Shown here piece after piece: positions 1-10,367 of a stretch of DNA of 64,000 bases. The DNA lies in assembly GCA_026391655.1 (NCBI GenBank), contig JAPLDR010000042.1, positions 1 through 64,000 on the forward strand, read 5' to 3'. The notes under the pieces were generated by a model that saw nothing but the letters and a program-made list of their open reading frames with translations, had not been told where the DNA came from and did no database searches. The position numbers and the translations under genes were made by a program. Position 1 is the stretch's first letter; the number at the start of each line of letters is the position of its first letter. The stretch comes from Bacteroidia bacterium (GTDB taxonomy: Bacteria; Bacteroidota; Bacteroidia; Bacteroidales; Prolixibacteraceae).

Positions 1-93
<93 letters not shown>

Positions 94-101
94 CTTAAAC
101 T

Positions 102-133
102 AACCCCGGATTCAACAGAGTCCGGGGTTTTTT
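102..133 (+). terminator. Intrinsic terminator of the rRNA operon
   Basis: The arms AACCCCGGA (102-110) and TCCGGGGTT (121-129) are perfect complements around a 10-base loop, followed by a T run. The position, about 10 bases after the 5S rRNA, fits the end of the rRNA transcript. Confidence 0.9.
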
Positions 134-263
134 ATTTTATATCCCAGTTTACTGATCGTCCTTGAGATGAAGATTAAAGTCAAAAGGCTGAAGGTCGGTC
201 GAAAAGAATAAATTGATCGTCAATACAATCATATGCTAAAATGATGATTAGTTAATCTTATAC

Positions 264-303
264 AAATTGTCGAATTGTCAAATTGTCGAATTGACTATCT
301 TTG
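264..303 (+). promoter_or_regulatory. Promoter with -7 box and a 14-bp direct repeat
   Basis: TATCTTTG at 296-303 fits the Bacteroidota -7 consensus TAnnTTTG exactly, and a TTG at 275-277 sits 18 bases upstream, roughly at the -33 position. The 14-mer AAATTGTCGAATTG occurs twice (264-277 and 280-293, period 16) and overlaps the -33 to -7 interval, so it could be an operator. The ATG of the porin is only 6 bases after the -7 box, so the mRNA should be leaderless or nearly so. Confidence 0.6.
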
Positions 304-309
304 CAACCT

Positions 310-2382
310 ATGAGTATTCAGTTAAAACCTCTGCTTCTTCTTGCCATTTGCTTTGCATCTGGTTTAACCTATTCTCAAAGTAGGAATTCCGGCAATAATA
401 CTTCCGGACAAAACCGCGGACAGCAAAATTACGGTCCGGGTAAAAAAAAACCGGATGCAAAAAAAGACACAATTGTATTCAAAATGAAGGCATTCCAATT
501 TCTGGACGGATATTCCCGATTGGATATTGCACGACTTGATACCGGGTTTATTGATTATCAAACTTATAATCCGGTATTAAAGAAATCTTTATCGGCACAA
601 ACTATAGGGAATTTGGGTGCTTCGACTCAAAGTAACGACTATTTTCAACGGTCGTTCGATTCAAACGAGTTTCTGTTTTTGAAAAACTATAAATATTACG
701 GAAAATGGCCTTCTGATATCCATTTTTACAATACAACTAAGCCTTTTACACTACTCGAATACGGACAATGGTTCAGTAATAAACCCAAAGGGGAATCGTG
801 GTTAAAAGTATTTCATACACAAAATATTAACCCGTCGTTGAATGTCGGATTCTCATACAATTCTATCGCTTCACAAGGAAAATACCTGAACCAGGAGGCC
901 AAAGATAATAATCTTGATTTTTTTGCAAGTTATAATATCGAGAGATACGATTTGTGGTTTACAATAGGAAAGAATAAATTCGCAAATCAGGAGAACGGAG
1001 GACTTCTTTTTCCCACTGATATTTTAAACCCTGATCTTAAACCCGAGAATCTTCCTGTTTGGTTTGATGGAACATTTGCCCTAACTAAGAACTCATTTGG
1101 TGTAATTGCCCACCAATATAAGTTTGGCAAATGGATTAAAAAGCAAGAGAAAAACGAAGAATTTCAGAAATTTATTACCCGCTTTGCACTTATGCATACG
1201 CTTGAATTTACTGACAATTCAAGGCATTTTGAAGAAGTTGAACCCAACCCCTACTTTGATTATCCTGAGCCACGAGGAAAAGTTTATTTTTACGGGAATG
1301 GGCACATTCCTTATATTAAAGGGGTTAAGGGTACTACAACGTTGCCTTCCACTCAGGATAATTCAGGAATGAAACGGGTTACGAATATGTTTTATATCAA
1401 AGCGGTAGAAGCCTCCGACCGAAAATATACTTTCGGAAAGCAGGCATATATCGGGAATGACTTAATTAATGTTTACTTTCCAAGGGAGGAATTAATTTAT
1501 ACTCCCGGAATCATGATGCCGCCACTTGGACTCACCCAGTCTGATAAACTTACCAATACTTTCATAGGTGGTTCAATCTTCAGGACAGAGGGGAAATTCT
1601 GGAATTGGAATGCTACAGGAAGGTATTATATTCACGGGTACCGGTTTGCCGATTTTGATCTTTCAGGTCAAATTGAGAAACCGATCAGAACATCAAGGGA
1701 TACTTCGTTTTTTAAAATCAACGCAAGTATGACGAACACAACACCTGACTATTTTTATAACCATTTCTATTCCAATCATTTTAAGTGGGAAAATAATTTT
1801 AATAAAACTTACGAGCTAAAGCTGGGAGCAGTTTATGATAATCCTTACAGAAAGTTTAAAGCAGGATTTAAATACTCAATTATTACCAACTATATCTATT
1901 GGAGCGAAGAGTCGCTACCGGCCCAGGCAAGTTCTGAATTTTCTGTTGCTCAGGTATTTCTGAAAAAGGATTTTAAATTTGGAGGGTTAAACATCCAAAA
2001 TGCATTGCTATTTCAACAGTCGACTACCGACATATATATGCATGTTCCTTTGGTTTCGACCCGAAATACTATTTTTATTCAGGGTTTATATGCAAAAGTG
2101 CTCACTTTTCAGTTTGGTTTCGATTTGCGTTACGATACTGAATATTACGCCGACTATTATAGTCCCGCGCTTGGAATGTTTTATGTCCAGCACAACGAGA
2201 AAATCGGGAATTATCCGTGGCTCGATGCATTTGTTAATCTGAAGATTAAAAGGACTCGTTTCTATGTAAAATACTCAAATATGGGTACTATGATGGTTCG
2301 TGGAAAACACTTTGCGACCCCGGGTTATCCGGCTCAGATTGCAACTGCTTCATTCGGGTTATCATGGACTTTTTACGACTAA
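310..2382 (+). CDS. Putative porin, outer membrane beta-barrel
   Basis: This 690-residue protein begins with a signal peptide (hydrophobic stretch LLLLAICFASG, likely cleaved near residue 23). A low-complexity Asn/Gly/Gln/Lys linker follows, to about residue 50. The rest alternates aromatic and polar residues (many Y/F/W strand ends) and finishes on SFGLSWTFYD, with an aromatic near the C terminus as in outer membrane barrels. Length and the FQFLDGYSRLDIARLDTG region resemble the Bacteroidetes putative porin family (Porin_10). I chose ATG 310 because an in-frame TTG at 301 lies inside the -7 promoter box. The 3' end overlaps the convergent Nudix gene by 21 bases. Substrate cannot be inferred. 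Confidence 0.8.
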   Translation: MSIQLKPLLLLAICFASGLTYSQSRNSGNNTSGQNRGQQNYGPGKKKPDAKKDTIVFKMKAFQFLDGYSRLDIARLDTGFIDYQTYNPVLKKSLSAQTIGNLGASTQSNDYFQRSFDSNEFLFLKNYKYYGKWPSDIHFYNTTKPFTLLEYGQWFSNKPKGESWLKVFHTQNINPSLNVGFSYNSIASQGKYLNQEAKDNNLDFFASYNIERYDLWFTIGKNKFANQENGGLLFPTDILNPDLKPENLPVWFDGTFALTKNSFGVIAHQYKFGKWIKKQEKNEEFQKFITRFALMHTLEFTDNSRHFEEVEPNPYFDYPEPRGKVYFYGNGHIPYIKGVKGTTTLPSTQDNSGMKRVTNMFYIKAVEASDRKYTFGKQAYIGNDLINVYFPREELIYTPGIMMPPLGLTQSDKLTNTFIGGSIFRTEGKFWNWNATGRYYIHGYRFADFDLSGQIEKPIRTSRDTSFFKINASMTNTTPDYFYNHFYSNHFKWENNFNKTYELKLGAVYDNPYRKFKAGFKYSIITNYIYWSEESLPAQASSEFSVAQVFLKKDFKFGGLNIQNALLFQQSTTDIYMHVPLVSTRNTIFIQGLYAKVLTFQFGFDLRYDTEYYADYYSPALGMFYVQHNEKIGNYPWLDAFVNLKIKRTRFYVKYSNMGTMMVRGKHFATPGYPAQIATASFGLSWTFYD

Positions 2383-3015
2383 TAATGATTTAAATATCTC
2401 ATTAAATTCAGAGATAATCATTGCGGTAGCACCCCATACAAATAGTTGATCAACATAAAATCCAGGCGCTTCGAAAGTGCCGTGAATTTTTGTCGTAACC
2501 TCTCTAAACTGATATGTCGTGTGATGTAAAAATTTTTCAACCGGAATTATAAATATTTCATCAACTTCCCGATTGTCAATTTGAAAAGGTGGCATAGTTT
2601 CACTCCATCCTATAAACGGATTGATCGTAAAATTACTAACCTGAACGTATAATGGTGTGAGTGCGCCGATAATTTCAAGCTGATTAATGTCCGTTCCGAT
2701 TTCCTCAAACGATTCACGCAGTGCTGTTTGAATTAAATCTTTATCAGTAGGTTCGTATCTTCCGCCAGGAAAAGCAATCTGTCCTCCATGATACCTCATT
2801 GTTGAAGGGCGTCGGATCAAACAGGTATTAATCTCTCCGTTATAAGGGAAAAGCAACATTAGTACACTACTTCGTATAATGCTGTTAATGTCCGCAGTCG
2901 GGTACAAATCACGACCCTGCGGTAACATCAGCCGATGTGCACTTTGCCCTGGAAGTTCACTTTTAAGTGCTTCTTTTAATCGGTTTTTAATGTTTGCAAA
3001 TTCTGATTGTAACAA
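2362..3015 (-). CDS. Nudix hydrolase, CoA-pyrophosphatase type
   Basis: The 217-residue protein carries the UPF0035 signature RYHGGQIAFPGG followed by the Nudix box with RESFEEIG, the pattern of enzymes that split CoA or CoA derivatives into 4'-phosphopantetheine and 3',5'-ADP (NudL-like). It is cytosolic, with no signal peptide. The start is probably TTG at 3015: a TAG stop lies two codons upstream, an AGGAA precedes it, and the N-terminal helix (residues 1-30, with LPGQSAHRLMLP) is conserved in this family, so the first ATG at residue 30 would truncate it. It is convergent with the porin. The substrate is a family-based inference. Confidence 0.85.
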   Translation of the reverse strand: MLQSEFANIKNRLKEALKSELPGQSAHRLMLPQGRDLYPTADINSIIRSSVLMLLFPYNGEINTCLIRRPSTMRYHGGQIAFPGGRYEPTDKDLIQTALRESFEEIGTDINQLEIIGALTPLYVQVSNFTINPFIGWSETMPPFQIDNREVDEIFIIPVEKFLHHTTYQFREVTTKIHGTFEAPGFYVDQLFVWGATAMIISEFNEIFKSLLVVKSP

Positions 3016-3075
3016 TTCCTAATTGTGTTTGAACCAACTGTATAAATGTTCCAAATACGCGATACAGTAATTCCG

Positions 3076-4806
3076 TTAGTTGTCATTTTCATCATGGCGA
3101 GATTTTATATCTCTGACATTCAGTTGCATGTAAGTTTTGCCACGATACTCGTTTTCAGTAACAGTATAGCAAATATCGAATGGAACAGATTTTTTAATCA
3201 TCTCCATCTGTTCCGATTGCGAAAACGCAATTCCCGAAAAGACAGCAGTTGAGCGATTGGCCTCCATCAGATCAAGCTTCAGATGTTCGTTATTCTTGCC
3301 AACCAACCGGCTGGTCCCGGAATCAAAAACGTTTTCGGTCAGAAAAGTTGGCATCATATTGTGCGGACCGTAAGGCTCAAACTGATTGAGCAATCTTAAA
3401 AATTTTGTGGATAGGTCAGATAGCGATATTTTTGCATCAATCTCTATCGTCTGTTTGAGTTGTTCTTCTGATATTGAGTCTCTTACAACCTGTTCGAATC
3501 GACGCGAAAACTCTGCGACATTTTCTAATTTCATCGAAAGTCCGGCAGCATACATGTGACCGCCATATGATTCGAGCAGATCGGCGCAAGCGCTAATTGC
3601 TTCGTAGAGATCAAATTCACCTACAGATCTAGCTGAGCCCGTAGCAAGTCCGTTTGATTCAGTCAAAACTACTGTAGGTCTGTAATAATACTCTGTCAAT
3701 CTAGATGCTACAATGCCAACCACTCCTTTGTGCCAGTCACGGTTATAAATAACTGTTGAGACCCGCCCTTCGTAAAACTGGCTTTTTTGGATAATTTCCA
3801 GAGCCTCTTGCGTAATATCACGATCGAGTGTTTTCCTGATTTCATTGTAGGAATTGATCTCAATTCCAAGATCGTCCAACTCCTTGGCATCTTCGGCCAG
3901 CAGGATTGCAACCGATTTTTTACCATGTTCAATCCGACCCGATGCATTTAATCTTGGTCCGATCTTGAATACAATATCGTTGATTTTAATTTCACCGATC
4001 ATTCCGGCATATTTAATGATTGTTTTAAGTCCTGTTGATGGATTGGAATTCAGTTTTTGCAAGCCGTAATAGGCCAGTACACGGTTTTCACCCATTAAAG
4101 GAACGATATCAGATGCAATGCTAACTACAACCAGATCGAGAAATTCGAATGCAACCTCTTCGGGGATTCCCTGGTTCATACAAAAGGCCTGAATTAATTT
4201 AAATCCCACACCACAACCTGAAAGCTCTTTGAATGGATAAGGACAATCGGATTGTTTTGGATCCAGAACGGCAATGGCATCAGGAATTGTTTCATCGGGA
4301 TTGTGATGGTCGCAAATGATAAAATCGATTCCCAACTCTTTCGCATAGGCTATCTTATCAACAGCTTTAATGCCACAATCGAGCACGATAACCAGAGAGA
4401 AGTGATTCTCAGATGCATAGTCAATGCTAAGACGGGATATTCCGTATCCTTCCATATATCGATCCGGAATATAATAATCCATATTAGTGAGCCTGCCTCT
4501 TAGAAATGAGTACATTAGTGCAACAGATGTTGTTCCGTCAACATCATAATCGCCGTATACCATTACTTTCTCGTCATTGTCGATAGCTGTTTTGATACGT
4601 GCCACTGCTTTGTCCATATCTTTCATCAGAAATGGATCGTGGAGGTCTGAAAGCTTGGGTCGGAAAAATGAACGGGCTTCGGAAAAGGTTTTAATCCCCC
4701 GCTGTATAAGTAAGTTGGCTATCGCCATATCGACATTCAACGCAGCAGATAAGTGCTTCAGGTCGTTAATATCAGCAGGTTTTTTTATTCTCCACAATTT
4801 TTGCAT
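3076..4806 (-). CDS. recJ: Single-stranded-DNA-specific exonuclease RecJ
   Basis: The 576-residue protein is full length for RecJ, the 5'-3' ssDNA exonuclease of recombination and mismatch repair. The DHH-family motifs are visible: DYDVD at residues 86-90 (motif I), CDHH around 165-168 (motif III), and the DHHA1 block with the SGGHMYAAGL-type motif (here SYGGHMYAAGLSM) near 415. The C-terminal OB-like domain follows. It starts at ATG 4806, 60 bases upstream of the Nudix gene on the same strand, so the two may be cotranscribed. Nothing unusual was seen. Confidence 0.95.
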   Translation of the reverse strand: MQKLWRIKKPADINDLKHLSAALNVDMAIANLLIQRGIKTFSEARSFFRPKLSDLHDPFLMKDMDKAVARIKTAIDNDEKVMVYGDYDVDGTTSVALMYSFLRGRLTNMDYYIPDRYMEGYGISRLSIDYASENHFSLVIVLDCGIKAVDKIAYAKELGIDFIICDHHNPDETIPDAIAVLDPKQSDCPYPFKELSGCGVGFKLIQAFCMNQGIPEEVAFEFLDLVVVSIASDIVPLMGENRVLAYYGLQKLNSNPSTGLKTIIKYAGMIGEIKINDIVFKIGPRLNASGRIEHGKKSVAILLAEDAKELDDLGIEINSYNEIRKTLDRDITQEALEIIQKSQFYEGRVSTVIYNRDWHKGVVGIVASRLTEYYYRPTVVLTESNGLATGSARSVGEFDLYEAISACADLLESYGGHMYAAGLSMKLENVAEFSRRFEQVVRDSISEEQLKQTIEIDAKISLSDLSTKFLRLLNQFEPYGPHNMMPTFLTENVFDSGTSRLVGKNNEHLKLDLMEANRSTAVFSGIAFSQSEQMEMIKKSVPFDICYTVTENEYRGKTYMQLNVRDIKSRHDENDN

Positions 4807-4897
4807 ACAAACTTCTTAATTCAGGCTTCCGTCCCCGATATTTTCTCCAAATATACTAAATGGCAACTGGCAGCAGAAACAAAAGGATAACTTTTTG

Positions 4898-4905
4898 TAC
4901 ATTTG
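4898..4905 (+). promoter_or_regulatory. -7 promoter box for lysS
   Basis: TACATTTG matches TAnnTTTG and lies 37 bases before the lysS ATG, in the divergent recJ-lysS gap. No clear -33 element is seen. Confidence 0.5.
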
Positions 4906-4942
4906 CGAATATTTTTCGAAAAACAGAAGGTAAACATTTGAA

Positions 4943-6664
4943 ATGAGCAATATGGAATTAAGCGAGCAGGAATTAATCCGCCGGGCATCGTTACAGAAAC
5001 TGCGCGATCTGGGGATTAATCCGTATCCTGCTAATGAATTCAAAAATAACGTTACCGCGAATCAGATACTCACCACTTTCAATTCTGAAATTCCCAATCT
5101 TCAGGAGGTTGTTTTTGCAGGCAGACTGATGAGTCAGCGCATTATGGGAAAGGCATCTTTCGGCGAACTTCAGGACGAAACCGGTAGGATACAAATTTAT
5201 GTTACCCGCGATGAAATCTGTCCAGGTGAGGATAAAACCCTTTACAATGAAGTATTTAAAAAACTGTTCGATATCGGGGATATCATTGGTGTAAAAGGAT
5301 ATGTTTTTATTACCCAGATGGGCGAAACTACCATTCATGTAAAGGAGTTAGTATTGTTAAGCAAGTCAATAAGACCTTTGCCTGTTGTGAAGGAGAAAGA
5401 GGGCAAAACATTTGATGCTTTTACTGATCCCGAACAGCGTTATCGCCAACGGTATCTTGATCTGATTGTTAATCCTCATGTTAAAGAGGTTTTTCTCAAA
5501 CGGACGAAAATGATCAATCAGATGCGGGAGATGTTTAACGAACGAGGTTACATTGAGGTCGAAACCCCTATTTTACAGCCAATTCCAGGAGGTGCAGCGG
5601 CCCGCCCATTCATGACACATCACAATGCACTCAATATTCAACTCTATCTTCGCGTTGCAAACGAATTGTATTTAAAACGATTGATAGTCGGAGGCTTCGA
5701 AGGCGTTTACGAATTTTCCAAAGATTTCCGCAACGAAGGGATGGATCGCACTCATAATCCTGAATTCACGGTGATGGAGATCTACGTGGCATACAAGGAT
5801 TATAATTGGATGATGGATTTTACCGAAGAGATGATTGAGCGGGTTGCGCTTGCTCTTAATGGTAAGACCTCAATTCCCGTTGGCGATAAGGAGATTGATT
5901 TCAAACGTCCGTTTAAACGGATTACTATGTTTGAGGCAATCAGGGAATATACTGGTTTCGATATTTCGGAAATGGACGAAAATGCCCTTCGGGATGTTTG
6001 CCAAAAGATTGGTGTTGAGTTTGATAATACCATGGGAAAAGGGAAACTGATTGACGAAATCTTTGGTGAAAAGTGTGAAGGTCATTATATTCAGCCTACT
6101 TTCATTACCGATTATCCGGTCGAGATGTCGCCGCTATGTAAGAAACACAGAAGCAATCCTGAACTTACGGAGCGGTTCGAGCTGATAGTAAATGGGAAAG
6201 AGCTTTGTAACGCTTATTCCGAATTGAACGATCCGATTGATCAGCTTGATCGGTTTCAGGAACAGCTACGCTTGTCGGAGAAAGGAGATAACGAAGCCAT
6301 GTTTATCGATATGGATTTCGTGCGCGCTCTCGAATACGGGATGCCGCCAACGTCAGGTATGGGAATCGGAATCGACCGCCTTACAATGTTGATGACCAAT
6401 TCTGTATCTATTCAGGATGTCCTCCTCTTTCCTCAGATGAAGCCTGAAAAAAGAGCCGAAGAAGATCCTGCTGAAAAATATCTTGAGTTAGGAATTCCAG
6501 CCGAATGGGTTGAAGTTCTGATGAAAATGGGATATAAAAAAGTATCTCAGCTAAAAGATGTGAAACCGGGTAAATTGTTTAACGATTTATGTGGTTTCAA
6601 CAAAAAAAACCAGCTTGGGTTGTTAAACCCTGTAGCGAACGATGTATCAAATTGGTTAAATTAA
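4943..6664 (+). CDS. lysS: Lysyl-tRNA synthetase, class II
   Basis: The 573-residue class II enzyme charges tRNA-Lys. The N-terminal OB-fold anticodon domain covers about residues 55-160 (GRLMSQRIMGKASFGELQD). Motif 2 is FRNEGMDRTHNPEF and motif 3 is GMGIGIDRLTMLM near residues 470-485. After the usual end of LysRS the protein carries some 70 extra residues (from EEDPAEKYLELG to the end) that look like a small helical domain. Such tails occur in Bacteroidota LysRS, and their role is not known to me. It is the first gene of a run with gpsA and pgi (gaps of 12 and 16 bases). Confidence 0.95.
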   Translation: MSNMELSEQELIRRASLQKLRDLGINPYPANEFKNNVTANQILTTFNSEIPNLQEVVFAGRLMSQRIMGKASFGELQDETGRIQIYVTRDEICPGEDKTLYNEVFKKLFDIGDIIGVKGYVFITQMGETTIHVKELVLLSKSIRPLPVVKEKEGKTFDAFTDPEQRYRQRYLDLIVNPHVKEVFLKRTKMINQMREMFNERGYIEVETPILQPIPGGAAARPFMTHHNALNIQLYLRVANELYLKRLIVGGFEGVYEFSKDFRNEGMDRTHNPEFTVMEIYVAYKDYNWMMDFTEEMIERVALALNGKTSIPVGDKEIDFKRPFKRITMFEAIREYTGFDISEMDENALRDVCQKIGVEFDNTMGKGKLIDEIFGEKCEGHYIQPTFITDYPVEMSPLCKKHRSNPELTERFELIVNGKELCNAYSELNDPIDQLDRFQEQLRLSEKGDNEAMFIDMDFVRALEYGMPPTSGMGIGIDRLTMLMTNSVSIQDVLLFPQMKPEKRAEEDPAEKYLELGIPAEWVEVLMKMGYKKVSQLKDVKPGKLFNDLCGFNKKNQLGLLNPVANDVSNWLN

Positions 6665-6676
6665 TTTGTCAGTAAA

Positions 6677-7681
6677 ATGACTGAAATTAACGGGAAAAGC
6701 CGGGTAGCAATTATCGGTAGCGGAAGTTGGGCAACTGCGCTTGCCAAGATCCTGATCTATAATTTACCTGAGTTGAATTGGTTCATCCGCAAGGAGGAGA
6801 ATATCGAACTTTTCAAGAAGTTCAGACATAATCCCAATTACCTGCGTTCGGTGGAATTTGAGATGTCGAGAATTAATTTTTACAGCGATATCAATAAAGT
6901 TGTAGAAGACTCTGATATTCTTGTCTTTGTAACCCCATCAGCCTTCCTTAAGGATACGCTTAAGCATCTTACTGTCGATTTTGGCGAACGATATGTTATA
7001 TCAGCCATTAAAGGGATCATCCCCGACGATAACCTTGTAGTTGGCGAATTCTTTCACGAATTTTACGATGTTCCATTCGATCAGTTCGGGGTGATTGCCG
7101 GACCATGTCATGCTGAAGAAGTTGCACGCGATTTACTGTCGTACCTTACTATTGCCAGTCCGGATGTAAAGCGGGCCAGACAGTTTGCCATGTTGCTTGA
7201 GAGTCCTTCCATTCGCACGCATATTTCGGATGATATTTGGGGAACTGAGTATTCTGCGGTATTGAAAAATATTATGGCCATTGCTGCCGGGATTTCGCAT
7301 AGTCTACGCTATGGCGATAATTTTCAGGCTGTTCTGATGTCTAATGCGATTCAGGAAATTAAAAGGTTTGTCGATACAGTCCATCCCATAACCCGCGATA
7401 TCAAATCTTCGGCTTATCTTGGTGACCTTCTCGTAACCGGATATTCTCAGTTTTCACGAAATCGTGCCTTCGGAACAATGATTGGTAAGGGTTATACTGT
7501 CCGGTCAGCAATGCTCGAAATGGACATGATTGCCGAGGGATATTACGCCACAAAATGTATCAAAGAGCTTAATTTACTGCATCATATCAATATGCCGATC
7601 ACCGATTCGGTTTATAATATTATTTACGAAAACATCTCACCAGCTATTGAGATCCGGTTATTAACAGAACATCTGCGTTAA
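6677..7681 (+). CDS. gpsA: NAD(P)H-dependent glycerol-3-phosphate dehydrogenase
   Basis: The 334-residue protein reduces dihydroxyacetone phosphate to sn-glycerol-3-phosphate for phospholipid synthesis. The Rossmann loop [13 protein letters not shown] is at residues 13-25. Family blocks [17 protein letters not shown] and the catalytic-lysine segment [13 protein letters not shown] are all present, and the length is normal. It lies 12 bases after lysS and 16 before pgi, so a shared transcript is likely. Confidence 0.95.
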   Translation: MTEINGKSRVAIIGSGSWATALAKILIYNLPELNWFIRKEENIELFKKFRHNPNYLRSVEFEMSRINFYSDINKVVEDSDILVFVTPSAFLKDTLKHLTVDFGERYVISAIKGIIPDDNLVVGEFFHEFYDVPFDQFGVIAGPCHAEEVARDLLSYLTIASPDVKRARQFAMLLESPSIRTHISDDIWGTEYSAVLKNIMAIAAGISHSLRYGDNFQAVLMSNAIQEIKRFVDTVHPITRDIKSSAYLGDLLVTGYSQFSRNRAFGTMIGKGYTVRSAMLEMDMIAEGYYATKCIKELNLLHHINMPITDSVYNIIYENISPAIEIRLLTEHLR

Positions 7682-7697
7682 ATTATATTTTTTCTTT

Positions 7698-9044
7698 ATG
7701 ACTAATATTTCTTTGCACCTGGAGAAAGTGTACGATTTCGTTTCGAATGACGAGATTGTTGCTTACAAGAAAACGGCTGAACAACAAAATGTTGCGCTGC
7801 ATCAAAAAACCGGAAAAGGGAAAGATTTCCTGGGATGGGTCGATCTTCCAACCTCCATTTCGGAAGCCACGCTTTCTGAAGTTGAAAAAGTGGTACTGAA
7901 ACTGCAATCAAAACATCTTGAGGTATTTGTAGTGATCGGGATTGGCGGTTCTTACCTTGGAAGTAAGGCTGTTATCGATGCTTTATCCGATTCATTTTCA
8001 CATATTAAGGGGAGTTTTGAATCGCCGATTGTACTTTTCGCAGGACAGAACATCAGTGAGGACTATCTTTTCGAATTACGTGATCTGCTTGACACAAAGG
8101 AATGGGCTTGTGCTATCATCTCAAAATCGGGAACAACGACCGAACCTGCACTTGCTTTCCGATTGCTGAAACAAGACCTTGAAGATAGATACGGTGTTGA
8201 AGAAGCTCAAAAACGGATTATTGCAATTACAGATGAAGAGCGCGGTGCTCTACGTACGCTTGCCACCGAAGAGGGTTACAAATCATTTGTGATTCCCAAC
8301 CATGTTGGTGGTCGCTATTCCGTGCTAACACCTGTCGGTCTGATCGCTATTGCCATTGCCGGATTCAATGTTCGCGAACTGGTACGCGGCGCAAAATCAA
8401 TGGAGATTGCTTGTGGAATTGATGTCCCTTTTGAAAAGAATATCGCTGCTCAATATGCTGCCGCACGAAATGCGCTGTACAAAAAAGGGAAGAAAGTAGA
8501 AATCATGGTGAACTACAACCCTAAATTACACTTCTTTGCTGAGTGGTGGAAACAACTTTACGGCGAAAGTGAAGGGAAAGAGTCAAAAGGGATTTTCCCG
8601 GCCAGTGTCGACTTTTCGAGCGATTTACATTCGATGGGACAATACATCCAGGAAGGTGAGCGCATTTTATTTGAAACTGTTCTTTCGGTTGAAAATGTGA
8701 ACTACGAGGTTCTGGTTCCCGAAGATAACGCTGATCTTGATAAACTTAATTTCCTTGCCGGGAAAAGAGTCGACTACATCAATAAAATGGCTGAACTGGG
8801 AACCTCAATCGCCCATGTTGATGGGGGAGTTCCCAATATAAGAATTAACATCCCGCAATTAAACGAATTTTATCTTGGCCAATTGATCTACTTCTTCGAA
8901 ATTGCCTGCGGTATAAGCGGTTATATTCTCGATGTCAATCCTTTTAATCAACCGGGAGTTGAAGCTTACAAAAAAAATATGTTTGCTCTGCTTGAAAAGC
9001 CGGGTTTCGAAAAGGAAACTGCAGCGATTAAAGCACGCTTATAA
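7698..9044 (+). CDS. pgi: Glucose-6-phosphate isomerase
   Basis: The 448-residue enzyme interconverts glucose-6-phosphate and fructose-6-phosphate. Its length fits the shorter bacterial GPI type. Visible blocks are the phosphate-binding [13 protein letters not shown] (residues ~74-86), [26 protein letters not shown], the catalytic Glu region [13 protein letters not shown] and the C-terminal [12 protein letters not shown] with the catalytic Lys. A weak-wobble terminator follows. Confidence 0.95.
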   Translation: MTNISLHLEKVYDFVSNDEIVAYKKTAEQQNVALHQKTGKGKDFLGWVDLPTSISEATLSEVEKVVLKLQSKHLEVFVVIGIGGSYLGSKAVIDALSDSFSHIKGSFESPIVLFAGQNISEDYLFELRDLLDTKEWACAIISKSGTTTEPALAFRLLKQDLEDRYGVEEAQKRIIAITDEERGALRTLATEEGYKSFVIPNHVGGRYSVLTPVGLIAIAIAGFNVRELVRGAKSMEIACGIDVPFEKNIAAQYAAARNALYKKGKKVEIMVNYNPKLHFFAEWWKQLYGESEGKESKGIFPASVDFSSDLHSMGQYIQEGERILFETVLSVENVNYEVLVPEDNADLDKLNFLAGKRVDYINKMAELGTSIAHVDGGVPNIRINIPQLNEFYLGQLIYFFEIACGISGYILDVNPFNQPGVEAYKKNMFALLEKPGFEKETAAIKARL

Positions 9045-9076
9045 TTGCTGATTCCCGATATTTGAATTCATTCAAG

Positions 9077-9109
9077 AGGCTGTCCCGATCGTGATCTGGA
9101 TGGCCTTTT
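9077..9109 (+). terminator. Probable terminator after pgi
   Basis: AGGCTGTCC (9077-9085) pairs with GGATGGCCT (9098-9106) with two G-U wobbles and is followed by TTT. It lies 33 bases after the pgi stop. Confidence 0.55.
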
Positions 9110-9264
9110 GTTCTTAATTGCGGGAGTTGCGAATAAAATCACTTTCCTACATCATTTTAGTCCAAAAGAAACGGATGATTCAGTATCTTAGTGACCTCGG
9201 AAATATTAAAGTTATTTATAGCCCTTGGGTTTGATTGTCAATTGATCCTATTAATACATTCGCT

Positions 9265-10152
9265 ATGCGTTATGTTTTTATCTTGTTGATTAGTAGTTTT
9301 TTATTCTCCTGTAATTTAAGTCAGCCCAAAAGTACTGACAACAATTCCGTATTCAAAAATGACTCCACACCTGATCTGGGGAAAATTGCACAGATGAAGT
9401 TGAGTCATACGGGCGATTATCGTAAAACTCTCGATCAGCTCGACCAGGGTAATCTTTCTTCGCTCGATGTGGCCGGTACACTCTTTAAAAATTGTATAGG
9501 CGATACACTTACACGCGACTCGATGTTTGTTGTTTTTAACGATTTCTATAACACTGTAGCGGGTAGTTATCTCGAAAACAATGAAATTGTCAACACGCAA
9601 CTCCAAAACTCACCATCACCCGGGACTTTGAATAAAGTAAAAACGTCACTCGCTGCTTACGGATTTAGCCTAAGCTCGTCGGAGGGAAATTTTTACCTTG
9701 AACCTCAAACTGAATATTTATTACAGAATTTTGGATCAGCACTGTCACCTGCCTATCACGAATTCCTTACCATCGGAAGCAAAGAACAGCATACACGATT
9801 TGCCGAAGATGGTACCATACTGATCCCTGCCGACTCGCTGACTTCCCGAATAATGACATGGGAAAACTTCATGATTCGATATCCCGATTTTATCTCGATC
9901 AAGATGGCACAGGATCAATATGCTCAATACATGAGCGCTTTTCTTGCCGGTATGGACAACTCAAGGGTGTTCAATCCGGAATCTAATCGTTTGAACGATA
10001 GCTCAAAAGTGTCGTTTGAATCATTCATTGTTAAGAATCCTGAAAGTAAGAGTACTGAAGTGGTAAAAGCTTACCTTGATCTGCTTAAGACCACCAATTT
10101 CAATTACACCGATAAAGTGGATTCATTTCTGCTTGAAAAAGTATATCATTGA
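9265..10152 (+). CDS. Lipoprotein of unknown function
   Basis: This 295-residue protein has a lipoprotein signal (FILLISSFLFSC, lipobox LFSC, Cys at residue 16), so it should be membrane-anchored in the envelope. The mature part is mixed alpha-helical and polar with no motif I recognise. ATG 9265 was chosen because the longer reading from TTG 9235 would put ten residues in front of the signal peptide. It stands alone between pgi and the pseudouridine synthase gene. Confidence 0.75.
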   Translation: MRYVFILLISSFLFSCNLSQPKSTDNNSVFKNDSTPDLGKIAQMKLSHTGDYRKTLDQLDQGNLSSLDVAGTLFKNCIGDTLTRDSMFVVFNDFYNTVAGSYLENNEIVNTQLQNSPSPGTLNKVKTSLAAYGFSLSSSEGNFYLEPQTEYLLQNFGSALSPAYHEFLTIGSKEQHTRFAEDGTILIPADSLTSRIMTWENFMIRYPDFISIKMAQDQYAQYMSAFLAGMDNSRVFNPESNRLNDSSKVSFESFIVKNPESKSTEVVKAYLDLLKTTNFNYTDKVDSFLLEKVYH

Positions 10153-10179
10153 TTAGTAAAGGTTATTGATTGATTGTTT

Positions 10180-10258
10180 TGTGAAACTTTGTGTTTTTGT
10201 GTCTTTGTGGCTATTTTTTCTTGCCACTAAGTCACTAAGCCACAAAGAAACACCAAGA
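10180..10258. repeat. Intergenic inverted repeat element
   Basis: TTTGTGTCTTTGTGGC on the left is mirrored by GCCACAAAGAAACACCAAG on the right around an A/T-rich centre that itself holds CACTAAGTCACTAAGCCAC. The element fills most of the 215-base gap between the lipoprotein and the pseudouridine synthase. It resembles the dispersed CTTTGTG/CACAAAG intergenic repeats often seen in Bacteroidota, and could fold as a long hairpin at the lipoprotein transcript end. Confidence 0.6.
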
Positions 10259-10367
10259 AATTTGCAAACTAAACGACACTGAATTACAAATTGTCATCTT
10301 GATCAGAAAAAGATATTTTTTATAGTTAATTGTGTGAATTCGTCAAATGGTTTTAGATTAATATATT